Origin: Fen-549 sp050011315
GTDB lineage: Bacteria > Actinomycetota > Thermoleophilia > Gaiellales > Gaiellaceae
NCBI GenBank assembly: GCA_050011315.1
Contig: JBEKJI010000031.1
Location: forward strand, 1 to 22,240
DNA length: 22,240 nucleotides
Direction of reading: 5' to 3'
Shown here in pieces: positions 14,374 through 21,338 of the stretch (position 1 is its first letter; the number at the start of each line of letters is the position of its first letter). Below the pieces are notes generated by a model. It ran no database searches. It saw nothing but the letters and a program-made list of their open reading frames with translations, and was not told where the DNA came from. The translations under genes and the position numbers were made by a program.

Positions 14374-15582
14374 ATGACCGTCGAAATCCGCACCTGTAAG
14401 AACAAGGAATTCGCCGCCGGGATCAGTCCGATCTGGCAGTACTTCGGCGTGGAGCCGGACGAGGAGCTGAACTCAAGCTTCAGTCGCATCCTGCCGGCGG
14501 GCCGCATTCACGCCGCCTTCGATGGCAAGGAGGTCGTCGGCTCTACCAGCTCCTATCCGCTTCAGATGACGATTCCAGGCGGGCCGGTACCGATTGCCGG
14601 GATCACGCTCGTCGGCGTGCGTCCCACCCATCGCCGCCAGGGCATCCTGAGCAAGCTGATGAAGCAGCTGCTCGAGGGAGCGCACGAGCGCGGTGAAGCG
14701 ATCGCGTCGCTCTGGGTGGCGGAAGAGACGATTTACGGCCGTTTCGGTTGTGGCATGGCCTCGATCAACGGCGACATTCGCATCGATCGCGAGCACACTC
14801 GCTATCGCAAGCACTGGGACAGGCTCGAGGCGAGTCAGGTCTCGCGCGAGCAGGCGCTCGAGCGCTTCCCGCTCGTATACGAGCAGGTGGCGCCGCGCAG
14901 CCCGGGCATGCTCTCGCGCACGCGCGACTGGTGGGATGTCAAGAGGATCTCCGACTATCCGCTCGATCGCCACGGCGCCGGCCCGCTCGTGTACGTCCTC
15001 TTCGAGCGCGACGGCGAGCCCGCCGGCTATGCGCTTTACCGCCACCGCACGGAGTTCGTCGAGAACCGCTTCGACTCGACGCTCGAGGTGCGCGAGGCGC
15101 TCGGCGTTGACGTCGCCGCCACCGCCGGGGTCTGGCGCTACCTCTTCGACGTCGACCTGATGGCGCACACCCGCGCCGAGTACATGCCGATCGACCATCC
15201 GCTCTTCTTCCTGCTCGCCGAGCCGAGGCGCCTGCGCTTCCGCGCCGCCGACGGCATCTGGATGCGCCTCGTCGACGTCGAGGCGGCGCTACGGGCGCGC
15301 TCCTACGCGAGCGGCGAGCAGCTCGTGCTCGAGGTCGTAGACGCCTTCTGCCCCTGGAACGACGGCTGCTACCGGATCGAGGAAGGCGAGGTCTCGCGCG
15401 TGAAAGGCGGCGCCGACCTGCGTCTCGAGGTGCGCGAGCTGGCCAGCACTTTCATGGGCGGCTTCAGCTTCGCGCAACTCGCCCGCGCCGGTCAGCTCGA
15501 AGAGCTTCGCTCGGGCGGCATCGCCTGCGCCGACCGCCTCTTCGCAAGCTCACCGGCACCCTGGTGCCCGGAGATGTTCTAA
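14374..15582 (+). CDS. Eis-like GNAT family N-acetyltransferase
   Basis: The 402-residue protein fits the Eis architecture: an N-terminal GNAT domain with acetyl-CoA motif VGVRPTHRRQGILSKLMKQL (80-99), a second GNAT-like domain (about 140-290), and a C-terminal sterol-carrier-like domain (about 300-402, FSFAQLARAGQLEELRSGG). Tyr121 in IYGRFGCG corresponds to the general acid Tyr126 of mycobacterial Eis. The chain ends in Phe402; in Eis the carboxylate of the C-terminal Phe402 acts as the general base, so both the length and this end are kept. Eis enzymes acetylate amines on aminoglycosides and peptides. Natural substrate here is unknown. It follows the lipoprotein gene by about 30 bp but lacks a clear ribosome binding site. 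Confidence 0.88.
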   Translation: MTVEIRTCKNKEFAAGISPIWQYFGVEPDEELNSSFSRILPAGRIHAAFDGKEVVGSTSSYPLQMTIPGGPVPIAGITLVGVRPTHRRQGILSKLMKQLLEGAHERGEAIASLWVAEETIYGRFGCGMASINGDIRIDREHTRYRKHWDRLEASQVSREQALERFPLVYEQVAPRSPGMLSRTRDWWDVKRISDYPLDRHGAGPLVYVLFERDGEPAGYALYRHRTEFVENRFDSTLEVREALGVDVAATAGVWRYLFDVDLMAHTRAEYMPIDHPLFFLLAEPRRLRFRAADGIWMRLVDVEAALRARSYASGEQLVLEVVDAFCPWNDGCYRIEEGEVSRVKGGADLRLEVRELASTFMGGFSFAQLARAGQLEELRSGGIACADRLFASSPAPWCPEMF

Positions 15583-15700
15583 AGCAACTTTACGTGCCGG
15601 ACTTCAGTCTGGCTCGTGACAACAATTCGGTATGCCTGAGGCGCCCTTCGAGTGCAGCGTTCTATCGAGGGCCGCGCTCGGCTAAAATGCGCGGCGACCG

Positions 15701-15773
15701 GGGCGGTTAGCTCAGTTGGGAGAGCACCAGCTCGACAAGCTGGGGGTCACTGGTTCAAGCCCAGTACCGCCCA
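15701..15773 (+). tRNA. tRNA-Val (anticodon GAC)
   Basis: A complete cloverleaf of 73 nt folds by eye. Acceptor GGGCGGT pairs with ACCGCCC (15766-15772), D stem GCTC/GAGC, anticodon stem CCAGC/GCTGG around loop TCGACAA (15732-15738), 5-nt variable loop, T arm ACTGG-TTCAAGC-CCAGT, discriminator A. Anticodon GAC (15734-15736) reads GUC and GUU valine codons. The CCA end is not encoded. Position 33 is C, where nearly all elongator tRNAs have U. Confidence 0.92.
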
Positions 15774-15791
15774 CTTCTCGCTTTCTCGGAC

Positions 15792-15818
15792 GGGTCATCG
15801 CGTCGAGCGCGATGACCC
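15792..15818 (+). terminator. Strong hairpin after tRNA-Val, probable terminator
   Basis: GGGTCATCGCG (15792-15802) pairs perfectly over 11 bp with CGCGATGACCC (15808-15818) around the loop TCGAG, starting 19 bp after the tRNA. There is no T tract, which is not unusual for high-GC genomes. Confidence 0.6.
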
Positions 15819-15823
15819 TGACA

Positions 15824-15918
15824 CCGCTGGCGGCACTTCGCTCTCCGGGGCCGTGTTTGTTAACACTGTCCCCTCCGGCGAAGCACCGCCAGCGGCGCCC
15901 CGAGAAACCGAGGGGCGC
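15824..15918 (+). other. Two further adjacent hairpins, structured region of unknown role
   Basis: A long imperfect stem runs from CCGCTGGCGG (15824-15833) to CCGCCAGCGG (15886-15895), continuing through CTTCGC/GCGAAG and a C/G-rich inner part, with the TTTGTTAACACTG loop at its tip. Immediately after it GCGCCCC (15895-15901) pairs with GGGGCGC (15912-15918). Together with the preceding terminator hairpin this gives three structures in about 130 bp. Could be a structured RNA, a tRNA-trailer feature or a small palindromic insertion element. Confidence 0.5.
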
Positions 15919-16173
15919 AGGGGTGGGGGAGAACCGCCGGGTCATTAACCAGCGATTTCCAGAAGTAGGGTCGTCCGAGAGCCGAAGTGAGCCGCGCCCA
16001 CGCATGTCGGTCGCGGCGGAAAACGCGCTTCGAGTGATGGGCTACTAATAGATCGAAAATAGGAGCTGCGCGGGCAATGACCCACTGGACTGCGTGATCG
16101 GGCCTTGTCGTGGTTGGCCAGATGTACCAGCAGGTGACTCAAGCGCTTTCTTCTCCGATCCGATGTTCCTCGA
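15919..16173. other. Non-coding gap after the hairpins
   Basis: I see no credible gene here on either strand. The open frames present have no coherent start or coding pattern. TACCAGCAGGTG occurs here (from about 16125) and again near 16546, bracketing the decayed Cys-rich gene. Confidence 0.4.
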
Positions 16174-16545
16174 GTGAAGACCCAATGCAGGATCTGCGGC
16201 GAGTTCTGGCCGCCTGAACAACATCTTCCGGCTCACAGGGGTGGGGGATGACCGAGCTGCGGCGGCTCTCCGCTCTGCGACAACTGCGGTCACCCGCGGC
16301 GCAATCACCGGGGCGCCTTCTCCGGGAAGGGCAAGCAGCACTGCCGGGCGCACCGGCATGACATCCAAAGCTTGACCATCGTCGCATGCACCTGTACGCA
16401 GTACGTGCAGCGGTCAGACTCCTTTGCCGACGCGAAGTTCGCCGAGCCCGATCCCGATATCAACGGGCCGATCCCACGCCTGCGACTTCCGGGCGAACCG
16501 GCGGAGCCGGAATCCCTTTCGCCTATTGAACCCGCCACGTCGTGA
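16174..16545 (+). pseudogene. Small Cys-rich (zinc-ribbon-like) protein gene interrupted by TGA
   Basis: From the GTG at 16174 the frame reads VKTQCRICGEFWPPEQH to an in-frame TGA at 16249-16251, and then stays open for 97 more codons to the TGA at 16543-16545. The second part contains PLCDNCGHPRRNHRG then AFSGKGKQHCRAHRHDIQSL and TIVACTCTQYVQ. The spaced pairs CxxC, CxxC, HC, CTC with nearby His look like metal ligands. Third codon positions in the open part are strongly G/C, as expected for a real gene in this genome. I do not recognise the family. The simplest reading is a gene inactivated by a nonsense change or compensated indels; a sequencing error is the alternative. No ribosome binding site is obvious. 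Confidence 0.45.
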
Positions 16546-16600
16546 TACCAGCAGGTGGCTGACCCTGGCCCTCGCGGCCAGCGGCGTTTCCCGCTTCGTA

Positions 16601-16630
16601 TACGGGGTCAGAGCTTGCATCGAACCGGCA
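16601..16630 (+). repeat. GGGGTCAG-type dispersed repeat, copy 1
   Basis: The 30 bases start TACGGGGTCAGAGC and end CCGGCA; 26 of 30 match copy 3 at 18873-18902 in the same orientation. It sits between the decayed Cys-rich gene and the PD-(D/E)XK-type gene. Confidence 0.65.
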
Positions 16631-16702
16631 TGTCTTTCTATCGCGCAAGAAAAGACCCCGGAAATAGCCCTGGAAAAGGCGGATAATACGTTTGTCAGCT
16701 AG

Positions 16703-16728
16703 CCGGCCTTGGCCGACGTCGAGGCCGG
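16703..16728. other. Hairpin upstream of the PD-(D/E)XK-type gene
   Basis: CCGGCCT (16703-16709) pairs with AGGCCGG (16722-16728) around a 12-nt loop, about 40 bp before the start codon. It could be a terminator for upstream readthrough or part of the 5' leader. Confidence 0.35.
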
Positions 16729-16766
16729 AGAGCATCGCGGAACGTATTCCACAGGAGGTCTTAAGG

Positions 16767-18017
16767 ATGCCGACCCCACTGCCTGCTGAGCTGATCTCCG
16801 TCCACGTCAACGACGATAGCGTCGTTCTCCAGGACTTCCACGAGACTGATCCGGACGTGATCAGCTTCGTACGCGAGGCTGAGGACGCCGAAGCGGCGGT
16901 GCACCGCTGCCTCACTATGGGAGCTCGTGTACTACGGCTCGCCGGCGCGACGCTCGATAGCGAGCTTGTTGGACACCGCTTCGATGAGATGACGAGCGAA
17001 CTAGACCGTAAGATCGTCGACTTCGCGCAGCGGGTCGACGAATCCGCCGAGGGTCTGCTCGACGACGAAGAGGGCAAACTGGCGCTTGCCTTGAAGTCCT
17101 GGCTCGACGAGGTCGGCACTCTACTCGGCGACACGTTCGACGAGACGAGCAAGAAGAGTGCGGTCGCGAAACTCGAGAAGGTTCTGGATGACGCGCGGGA
17201 CGCGCAGATCAAAGCCGTCAAGCGGCTCCTCGATCCGCACGATGACGAAAGTCCGCTGGGTCGCTGGCGCTCGCAGATCGTAAACACCGTGACGGAGCGC
17301 AGTGAGAAGATCGAGGAGGCCATCGACGAGTTAACGACGCAGCTCGGGATCAAAGGCGCCGTGGCGGAGGAGCGCGAACAGACCGCGGTCAAGGGCTTCG
17401 ACTTCGAGGACATCCTGATCGCCGAGCTAACCCCGATCGTCACTGCGCACCAGGATGTGCCTGAGCACTTGGCGAACGACATCGGGAGCGAGGGCACGAA
17501 GGTCGGCGACGTAGTAGTCACGGTCAATCCCCCTGAAACGCCAGGCCGCGTAGTTCGGTACGTCCTCGAGGCGAAGGACAAGTCCATGACGCTCAAGAGG
17601 GCGCTGGATGAACTCGAAGCGGCTATGCGAAACCGCAACGCCGAGGCAGGCGTGATGGTCTTTGCGAGCCAGAGCGTATGCCCAACGAACGAACCTTTCC
17701 AGCCGTTCGATCGCAAGGCGCTCGTCGTGCTCGACAAGGGAAACCTAGACGTAGGCGCGCTACGGCTTGCTTGCCTCTGGGCGCGCTGGACGGCTCGCCG
17801 CGAGGTATGGGGAGAATCCGAGACGATCGACGCGGCTCGTGTGCAAACGCTGATCGATTCCGCCCGCTTGGCGTTAAAAACGGCGACTGCGATAAAGGGT
17901 GATCACACGAAGGCTAAAACGGCGATCGATCACGCCACACATCACCTCGACGACCTCGTGGGAGACCTGAACGCGACGCTCGACCAACTCGAGGAGGAGA
18001 TCGCGGGCGTGGCCTAA
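16767..18017 (+). CDS. Orphan protein with coiled-coil region and a PD-(D/E)XK nuclease-like domain
   Basis: The start is the ATG at 16767, 8 bp after AGGAGG (16753-16758), giving 416 residues. Residues 1-75 are a mixed N-terminal part, 75-200 are highly charged and helical (likely coiled coil), and 205-345 look like a restriction-endonuclease fold. In that part, Glu214 lies in GFDFEDIL, Asp248 in KVGDVVV, and Glu268/Lys270 in YVLEAKDKS, in the order E ... D-x19-E-x-K typical of PD-(D/E)XK enzymes. A helix and a strand follow (AEAGVMVFAS, RKALVVLDKG). The layout recalls RmuC and DUF2130 proteins, which also join coiled coils to such a domain. Residues 350-416 are again helical. There is no methylase, helicase or partner next to it. 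It is flanked by repeats and an AT-rich islet; a role in DNA damage or defence is a guess. Confidence 0.75.
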   Translation: MPTPLPAELISVHVNDDSVVLQDFHETDPDVISFVREAEDAEAAVHRCLTMGARVLRLAGATLDSELVGHRFDEMTSELDRKIVDFAQRVDESAEGLLDDEEGKLALALKSWLDEVGTLLGDTFDETSKKSAVAKLEKVLDDARDAQIKAVKRLLDPHDDESPLGRWRSQIVNTVTERSEKIEEAIDELTTQLGIKGAVAEEREQTAVKGFDFEDILIAELTPIVTAHQDVPEHLANDIGSEGTKVGDVVVTVNPPETPGRVVRYVLEAKDKSMTLKRALDELEAAMRNRNAEAGVMVFASQSVCPTNEPFQPFDRKALVVLDKGNLDVGALRLACLWARWTARREVWGESETIDAARVQTLIDSARLALKTATAIKGDHTKAKTAIDHATHHLDDLVGDLNATLDQLEEEIAGVA

Positions 18018-18155
18018 GGGCTCAGGATCAGATCTTGCGGCTAGACTCCGAGATCTTGCTCGTACTCTCTGATGAGTTACGCTTTTCCGCGCCCGTCACG
18101 TCGGTCGCGGCGACCGATGTTGCATGCAAGACTCGACCTTAGAGTCCAAGTCGTC
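18018..18155. other. Gap at the edge of the AT-rich islet
   Basis: No gene seen. Base composition begins to fall from the high-GC background here. Confidence 0.4.
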
Positions 18156-18509
18156 CTATATATCGAGACTGATTTCGAAAGATGCGTTCGGAGGTGCGTA
18201 CTCTACTACGAGTTCGTGAATACGATTCGCTCTCGAGTCTGTATTACTGTCTTTTGCGATATCGCTTAATTTCTCGAAGAACTCGTGAAGCGATCGATAG
18301 CAAGGTAGGGTCGAGCTTAAGTATTTCTGGTGACTCTTTGCTCTAACACTTAAATGATTCTTTGGTGGTGAGTGATATACGGTAGCAAGTTCATTGATCC
18401 ATAACTCAAAGATATCGGTGTCAAGCATTGACTTACGAAAGAAGTTGAACTCCTCGGTAAATAAATCCCAATATCGATACCACCAATAACTATCATCTTT
18501 CGCTGGCAT
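18156..18509 (-). CDS. Small hypothetical protein in an AT-rich islet
   Basis: The protein is 117 residues from the ATG read back from 18509: MPAKDDSYWWYRYWDLFTEE then FNFFRKSMLDTDIFELWINE, continuing to HEFFEKLSDIAKDSN. It is rich in aromatic and acidic residues, with no signal peptide or membrane segment. Codon use is strongly A/T at third positions, quite unlike the rest of the window. The N-terminal aromatic pattern (W..LF.EEF.F...S.....IFELW) has the look of a conserved alpha-helical family of unknown function found in mobile regions, but I cannot name it. It stands alone, opposite to the PD-(D/E)XK-type gene. Likely acquired by transfer; it may be intact or a fragment. Confidence 0.5.
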   Translation of the reverse strand: MPAKDDSYWWYRYWDLFTEEFNFFRKSMLDTDIFELWINELATVYHSPPKNHLSVRAKSHQKYLSSTLPCYRSLHEFFEKLSDIAKDSNTDSRANRIHELVVEYAPPNASFEISLDI

Positions 18510-18789
18510 TTCGTGGACGATATTGTCATATCGAATCGCGCAGTGAGAGATTACCGAAATAGTATATTTTGTTGACTGAGTTTCAATGAACGCAAAATTC
18601 TAGTAAGCTGTAGAACAGCTAGTAATACGCCCGCTAGGGTCACGAGTGAAGTAAAAGCTTGAACGTAGAGTGCGGTGGTCATGGTTTCGTGCCTGTCTAG
18701 GTTATAAGGGAAGTAACAAGCCTAACGCACCCGGTGCGTAGAAGCGCCCACCGTCGGTGATAGACACGACTCTTCGGCCGAACGGAAGG

Positions 18790-18821
18790 GACCCCCGTCA
18801 CGGGCACGGGGTCAGGTCTTG
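18790..18821 (+). repeat. GGGGTCAG-type repeat, copy 2, with hairpin
   Basis: GACCCCCGT pairs with ACGGGGTC (18790-18813, one bulged C) and the 3' arm runs into GGGGTCAGGTCTTG (18808-18821). Such hairpin-plus-GGTCAGGTCTTG units resemble the ends of REP-like palindromic elements. Confidence 0.55.
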
Positions 18822-18872
18822 GTGCAACACGGAGACGTGGTCCGCGCGACCGGCGATATTTAGTTTTTCGGT

Positions 18873-18902
18873 TACGGGGTCAGAGCCTCCATTGAGCCGG
18901 CA
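18873..18902 (+). repeat. GGGGTCAG-type dispersed repeat, copy 3
   Basis: TACGGGGTCAGAGCCTCC followed by ATTGAGCCGGCA; 26 of 30 bases match copy 1 at 16601-16630, same orientation. Copies 1 and 3 bracket the PD-(D/E)XK-type gene and the AT-rich islet. Confidence 0.65.
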
Positions 18903-18937
18903 AAACTCAAGGAGACCGAATCGGGATCTCGCTGAGA

Positions 18938-19744
18938 TCAGAGCGCCTTGATCTCTCCGCTTCCGCTCACGTCCTTGCTGACCTGGCGCGGGTTGCCGGC
19001 GTATTTGATGTCGCCCGAGCCGCTGATCTCGGCTACGAGGGAGTCGGAGGCCCAGACCTGGACGTTGCCGGAGCCGGAGATGTCGACGTGTGCGTCGCGC
19101 GCAACGAGGCGATCGAACCGAACGTCGCCGGAGCCCGGGACAGAGACGTCGAGCCGGTCGGTCGTGCCGCTCGCCTCGATGTCTCCCGAGCCGGAGATTT
19201 CGGCTCGTACTTCATGGGCCGCGAGCCCGTCGAGCTTGGCCTCGCCTGAGCCCGAGATGGAGAGATCGATCCGTGCGGCTGTGCCGTTCACCGTTATGTC
19301 GCCGGAGCCCGACAGATCGGCCGCGAAGGAAGCACCCTGTACATCCTTGACGTCGATCGCTCCCGATCCGCTCAACTCGACCGCTGTGAGCGTAGGAACG
19401 CTGATCGCGACGGACAGACCGATCTTGCTCCTGTACGGGTGTCGATTCGAGATCGCGAGTGTCTCGCCGCCGACCCTGGTGCGGACATTGCCGATCAGAT
19501 TGTCGTCGCCGCGAATCGTGACCGAGCGGGGCTGGCATACGACGATCGTGACGCGCATCGACCCCTTGAGGTCAACGCGGGAAAAGGCGGTGGTCTGGCG
19601 CGTCAAGGTCTTCTCGATCCCCGAGCCCTTCACGGTGTGGAGATCGACGTCGCAGGTGCAGGCGGTAAGCAAGAAGAGAAGCGCGAGGGCGCCGCCGCCG
19701 CCGGCGAGTCGCTTGCTGTGGCTACTTCGTCTGTTTGGGTGCAC
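18938..19744 (-). CDS. Head-GIN domain (DUF2807) lipoprotein
   Basis: The GTG read back from 19744 is preceded by GGAGGAG seven bases upstream, which decides the start; an ATG at 19786 would only add a disordered leader. The 268-residue protein has a lipoprotein signal with lipobox LTAC (Cys29). Residues about 45-268 are a DUF2807 beta-solenoid: a FSRVDLKGSMRVTIVV entry strand, then eight turns each carrying an SGSG or PGSG motif (SGSGAIDV, SGSGDITV, SGSGEAKL, SGSGDIEA, PGSGDVRF, SGSGNVQV, SGSGDIKY, SGSGEIKA), spaced about 20 residues. Such proteins sit on the cell surface, with unknown or adhesin-like roles. It stands alone. Confidence 0.88.
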   Translation of the reverse strand: MHPNRRSSHSKRLAGGGGALALLFLLTACTCDVDLHTVKGSGIEKTLTRQTTAFSRVDLKGSMRVTIVVCQPRSVTIRGDDNLIGNVRTRVGGETLAISNRHPYRSKIGLSVAISVPTLTAVELSGSGAIDVKDVQGASFAADLSGSGDITVNGTAARIDLSISGSGEAKLDGLAAHEVRAEISGSGDIEASGTTDRLDVSVPGSGDVRFDRLVARDAHVDISGSGNVQVWASDSLVAEISGSGDIKYAGNPRQVSKDVSGSGEIKAL

Positions 19745-19986
19745 GGCGGGTCTCCTCCGGTTAGCGCCTGGCGGCGGCTCGATCATGGCTCAAGGTTGCC
19801 AGGGATCGGTGGCTCGAGGAATACGGCCAGCTCTACTCGGCCTCTCGCGCTAGCCGTAGCGCCTCATTCTCCCCGATCAAGAAGCCGAGGCATCTTCGGG
19901 TGCGCCGAGCCTCTATCGACCTAATGGCGAGCCTAACGGTGCCGATCGTGTTCTCGCCGAGCACCTGGGCGTGAACTACGCTTCGG
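19745..19986. other. Intergenic stretch
   Basis: No gene supported. Short frames on both strands overlap here without ribosome binding sites or recognisable sequence. Confidence 0.4.
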
Positions 19987-20172
19987 TTGATTGCGGACAT
20001 CGCGTTATCGATCGAAGAGCAGGTCAATTCGGAGTGCGAGGAGGAATCAATTGAGCCGGTTACGCTTTCGCGTCGCCTTGTTTCACTCACCGATCGCATT
20101 CACGTGATGGTGGCCGCCGCCATGCTCGGTAAACGCGCTGGGTATCTCGAGCAACACGAGCGCCAGTCGTGA
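19987..20172 (+). CDS. Small hypothetical protein coupled to the glycosyltransferase gene
   Basis: A 61-residue frame opens with TTG at 19987 and ends in a TGA overlapping the GTG of the glycosyltransferase (GTGA). The sequence is acidic at first (EEQVNSECEEESIEP), then helical (LSRRLVSLTDRIHVMVAAAM). I do not recognise it. The only support is the 4-bp stop/start overlap and moderate G/C at third positions; a frame of this length can occur by chance. Confidence 0.3.
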   Translation: MIADIALSIEEQVNSECEEESIEPVTLSRRLVSLTDRIHVMVAAAMLGKRAGYLEQHERQS

Positions 20173-21101
20173 AGATCACCGGTATCTCGATCGTGCGCGA
20201 CGAGGCGGACATCGTGCGGATGACGCTTCTTCATCGTCTTGCGATCGGGTGCGACAACATCCTGGTGATCGACAATGGCTCAACCGACGATACCCCCCGG
20301 GTTCTCGAAAAGCTGTCGCGTCGCTATCCGGTGGAATGGGTTAGTCACGATGAGCCTTTTCGACAGGCGAAGATGGCCACCGAGCTCGCGCGGGAAGCGG
20401 CACGCGCCGGCGCCGACTGGGTTGTTCCGTTCGACGCAGACGAGTTCTGGTGGGCGAGGACGAAGCCGCTGCGATCGCTACTCGAAGAATCGTCGGCGGG
20501 GGTACTCGAGAGCCGCGTAGTGAACTTCGTCCAGCGCCGGCGACAGCGTCGGTCGAGCCGAAGCTGTATCGCGCGAATGACGTGGCGTGCCGAGACCGTG
20601 GTAAGCCCGACGAATCCGCACTTTCTCGTGGAAGCTGGAACGATCGCTTACGTGGAAGGCGCGTATCCCCCGAAGCAGATCGCTCGGGCAACCGCCGGTA
20701 TCGAGATCAGCAAGGGTAGTCACGAGATTAGAGGCGTACCGGGGCCGTTGGAATTGACCGACGATCTCGTCTGCCTCCACGCGCCTCTTCGTTCACGAAA
20801 CGAGCTCAAGAAACTAGCCGCTACCGCTCCTCGGGTGTGGGAGGAGAGCCCTGACCCGGGAACAGCTTGGCAGCAAAAGCGCTGGGGGCGCCTCGCGTCC
20901 GAAGGTGGACTCGCCGAGGAATGGGCGGCTAACAGCCAACGACGCGGCAACCTTGATCTGATGGGGATGAAGCGGACGCTCGTATTCGACACCCTCTTAT
21001 GCGATCTCGTGGCGCCCTGGCTGCCTCTACCGCAAAGGCTCTTCAGGCAACTTGCGAGGCTCCAGAGGCGATCGCCGTTAGCTTCGGAGATCGACCTCTA
21101 G
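20169..21101 (+). CDS. Family 2 glycosyltransferase (Glyco_tranf_2_4-like)
   Basis: The 310-residue protein starts directly with a GT-A fold: KITGISIVRDEADIVRMTL, then ILVIDNGSTDDTPRVLEKL (31-49), and WVVPFDADEFWW with the metal-binding D-A-D at 89-91. This is the pattern of the glycosyl transferase 2_4 subgroup, often found in polysaccharide or surface-glycan loci. The second half (acceptor side) is basic and variable, without membrane helices, so the enzyme is probably cytoplasmic or membrane-associated. Donor and acceptor cannot be read from sequence. The GTG start fits the beta strand exactly. Codon use is less G/C-rich than in the core genes, suggesting an accessory origin. No other glycan genes are in view. 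Confidence 0.85.
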   Translation: MKITGISIVRDEADIVRMTLLHRLAIGCDNILVIDNGSTDDTPRVLEKLSRRYPVEWVSHDEPFRQAKMATELAREAARAGADWVVPFDADEFWWARTKPLRSLLEESSAGVLESRVVNFVQRRRQRRSSRSCIARMTWRAETVVSPTNPHFLVEAGTIAYVEGAYPPKQIARATAGIEISKGSHEIRGVPGPLELTDDLVCLHAPLRSRNELKKLAATAPRVWEESPDPGTAWQQKRWGRLASEGGLAEEWAANSQRRGNLDLMGMKRTLVFDTLLCDLVAPWLPLPQRLFRQLARLQRRSPLASEIDL

Positions 21102-21296
21102 CCCCGAACGCAACATCTATTCGTCGGCGCTTCCTCGTAGTAGCACCGGGGACCTCACTTCATCGAGTTTTGTCCTAGCGGCGGCATGCTGAGAAGAGAA
21201 TCCCGGCTCGGCCAGGAAGAACACACGTCTACGCGCCGCGTCTCGGCAGCGATGAGAACGCAACCGAGGGGTCAAAGCGGAAAGCCCCTAACGGAA
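21102..21296. other. Intergenic stretch
   Basis: No gene or clear site seen. Confidence 0.4.
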
Positions 21297-21329
21297 CGAA
21301 GATCAGCGACTGGATGCTGAGTAACTTCG
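21297..21329 (-). terminator. Probable terminator of the small lysine-rich gene
   Basis: CGAAG/CTTCG and TCAGC/GCTGA form a nested two-part stem (21297-21301 with 21325-21329, and 21303-21307 with 21316-21320), beginning 9 bp after the stop of the small gene on the minus strand. No T tract. Confidence 0.45.
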
Positions 21330-21338
21330 GTGACGACG

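Larger units (their letters stand above)
18510..18937. other. AT-rich intergenic stretch grading into repeat debris
   Basis: 18510-18720 is clearly AT-rich with no convincing gene; on the minus strand a TATACT box (in AAAATATACTATTT) could be the -10 of the small gene downstream. From about 18757 the GC content returns and the sequence is dominated by two GGGGTCAG-type repeat copies and a hairpin. Confidence 0.5.

Noticed and set aside
15701..15773. tRNA-Val as an integration site for the downstream islet
   Set aside because: I found no second copy of the tRNA 3' end downstream and no integrase, so no att pair can be claimed.
15840..15895. Possible integron attC site (GTTAAC in the loop of a long hairpin)
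   Set aside because: GTTAAC is only a palindrome at the tip; the paired simple sites R/L boxes and a cassette arrangement are absent, and no integrase is in view.
16523..17737. A 404-codon minus-strand frame
   Set aside because: It is the antisense of the PD-(D/E)XK-type gene, extremely serine-rich, as expected from the reverse of Asp/Glu/Leu codons. The plus-strand gene has a strong ribosome binding site and domain structure.
18757..18951. A 64-codon plus-strand frame
   Set aside because: It runs through two repeat copies and a hairpin, without a ribosome binding site or recognisable protein.
19833..20099. An 88-codon minus-strand frame before the glycosyltransferase
   Set aside because: No ribosome binding site or homology; the opposite strand has a frame coupled to the glycosyltransferase start, which is itself only weakly supported.
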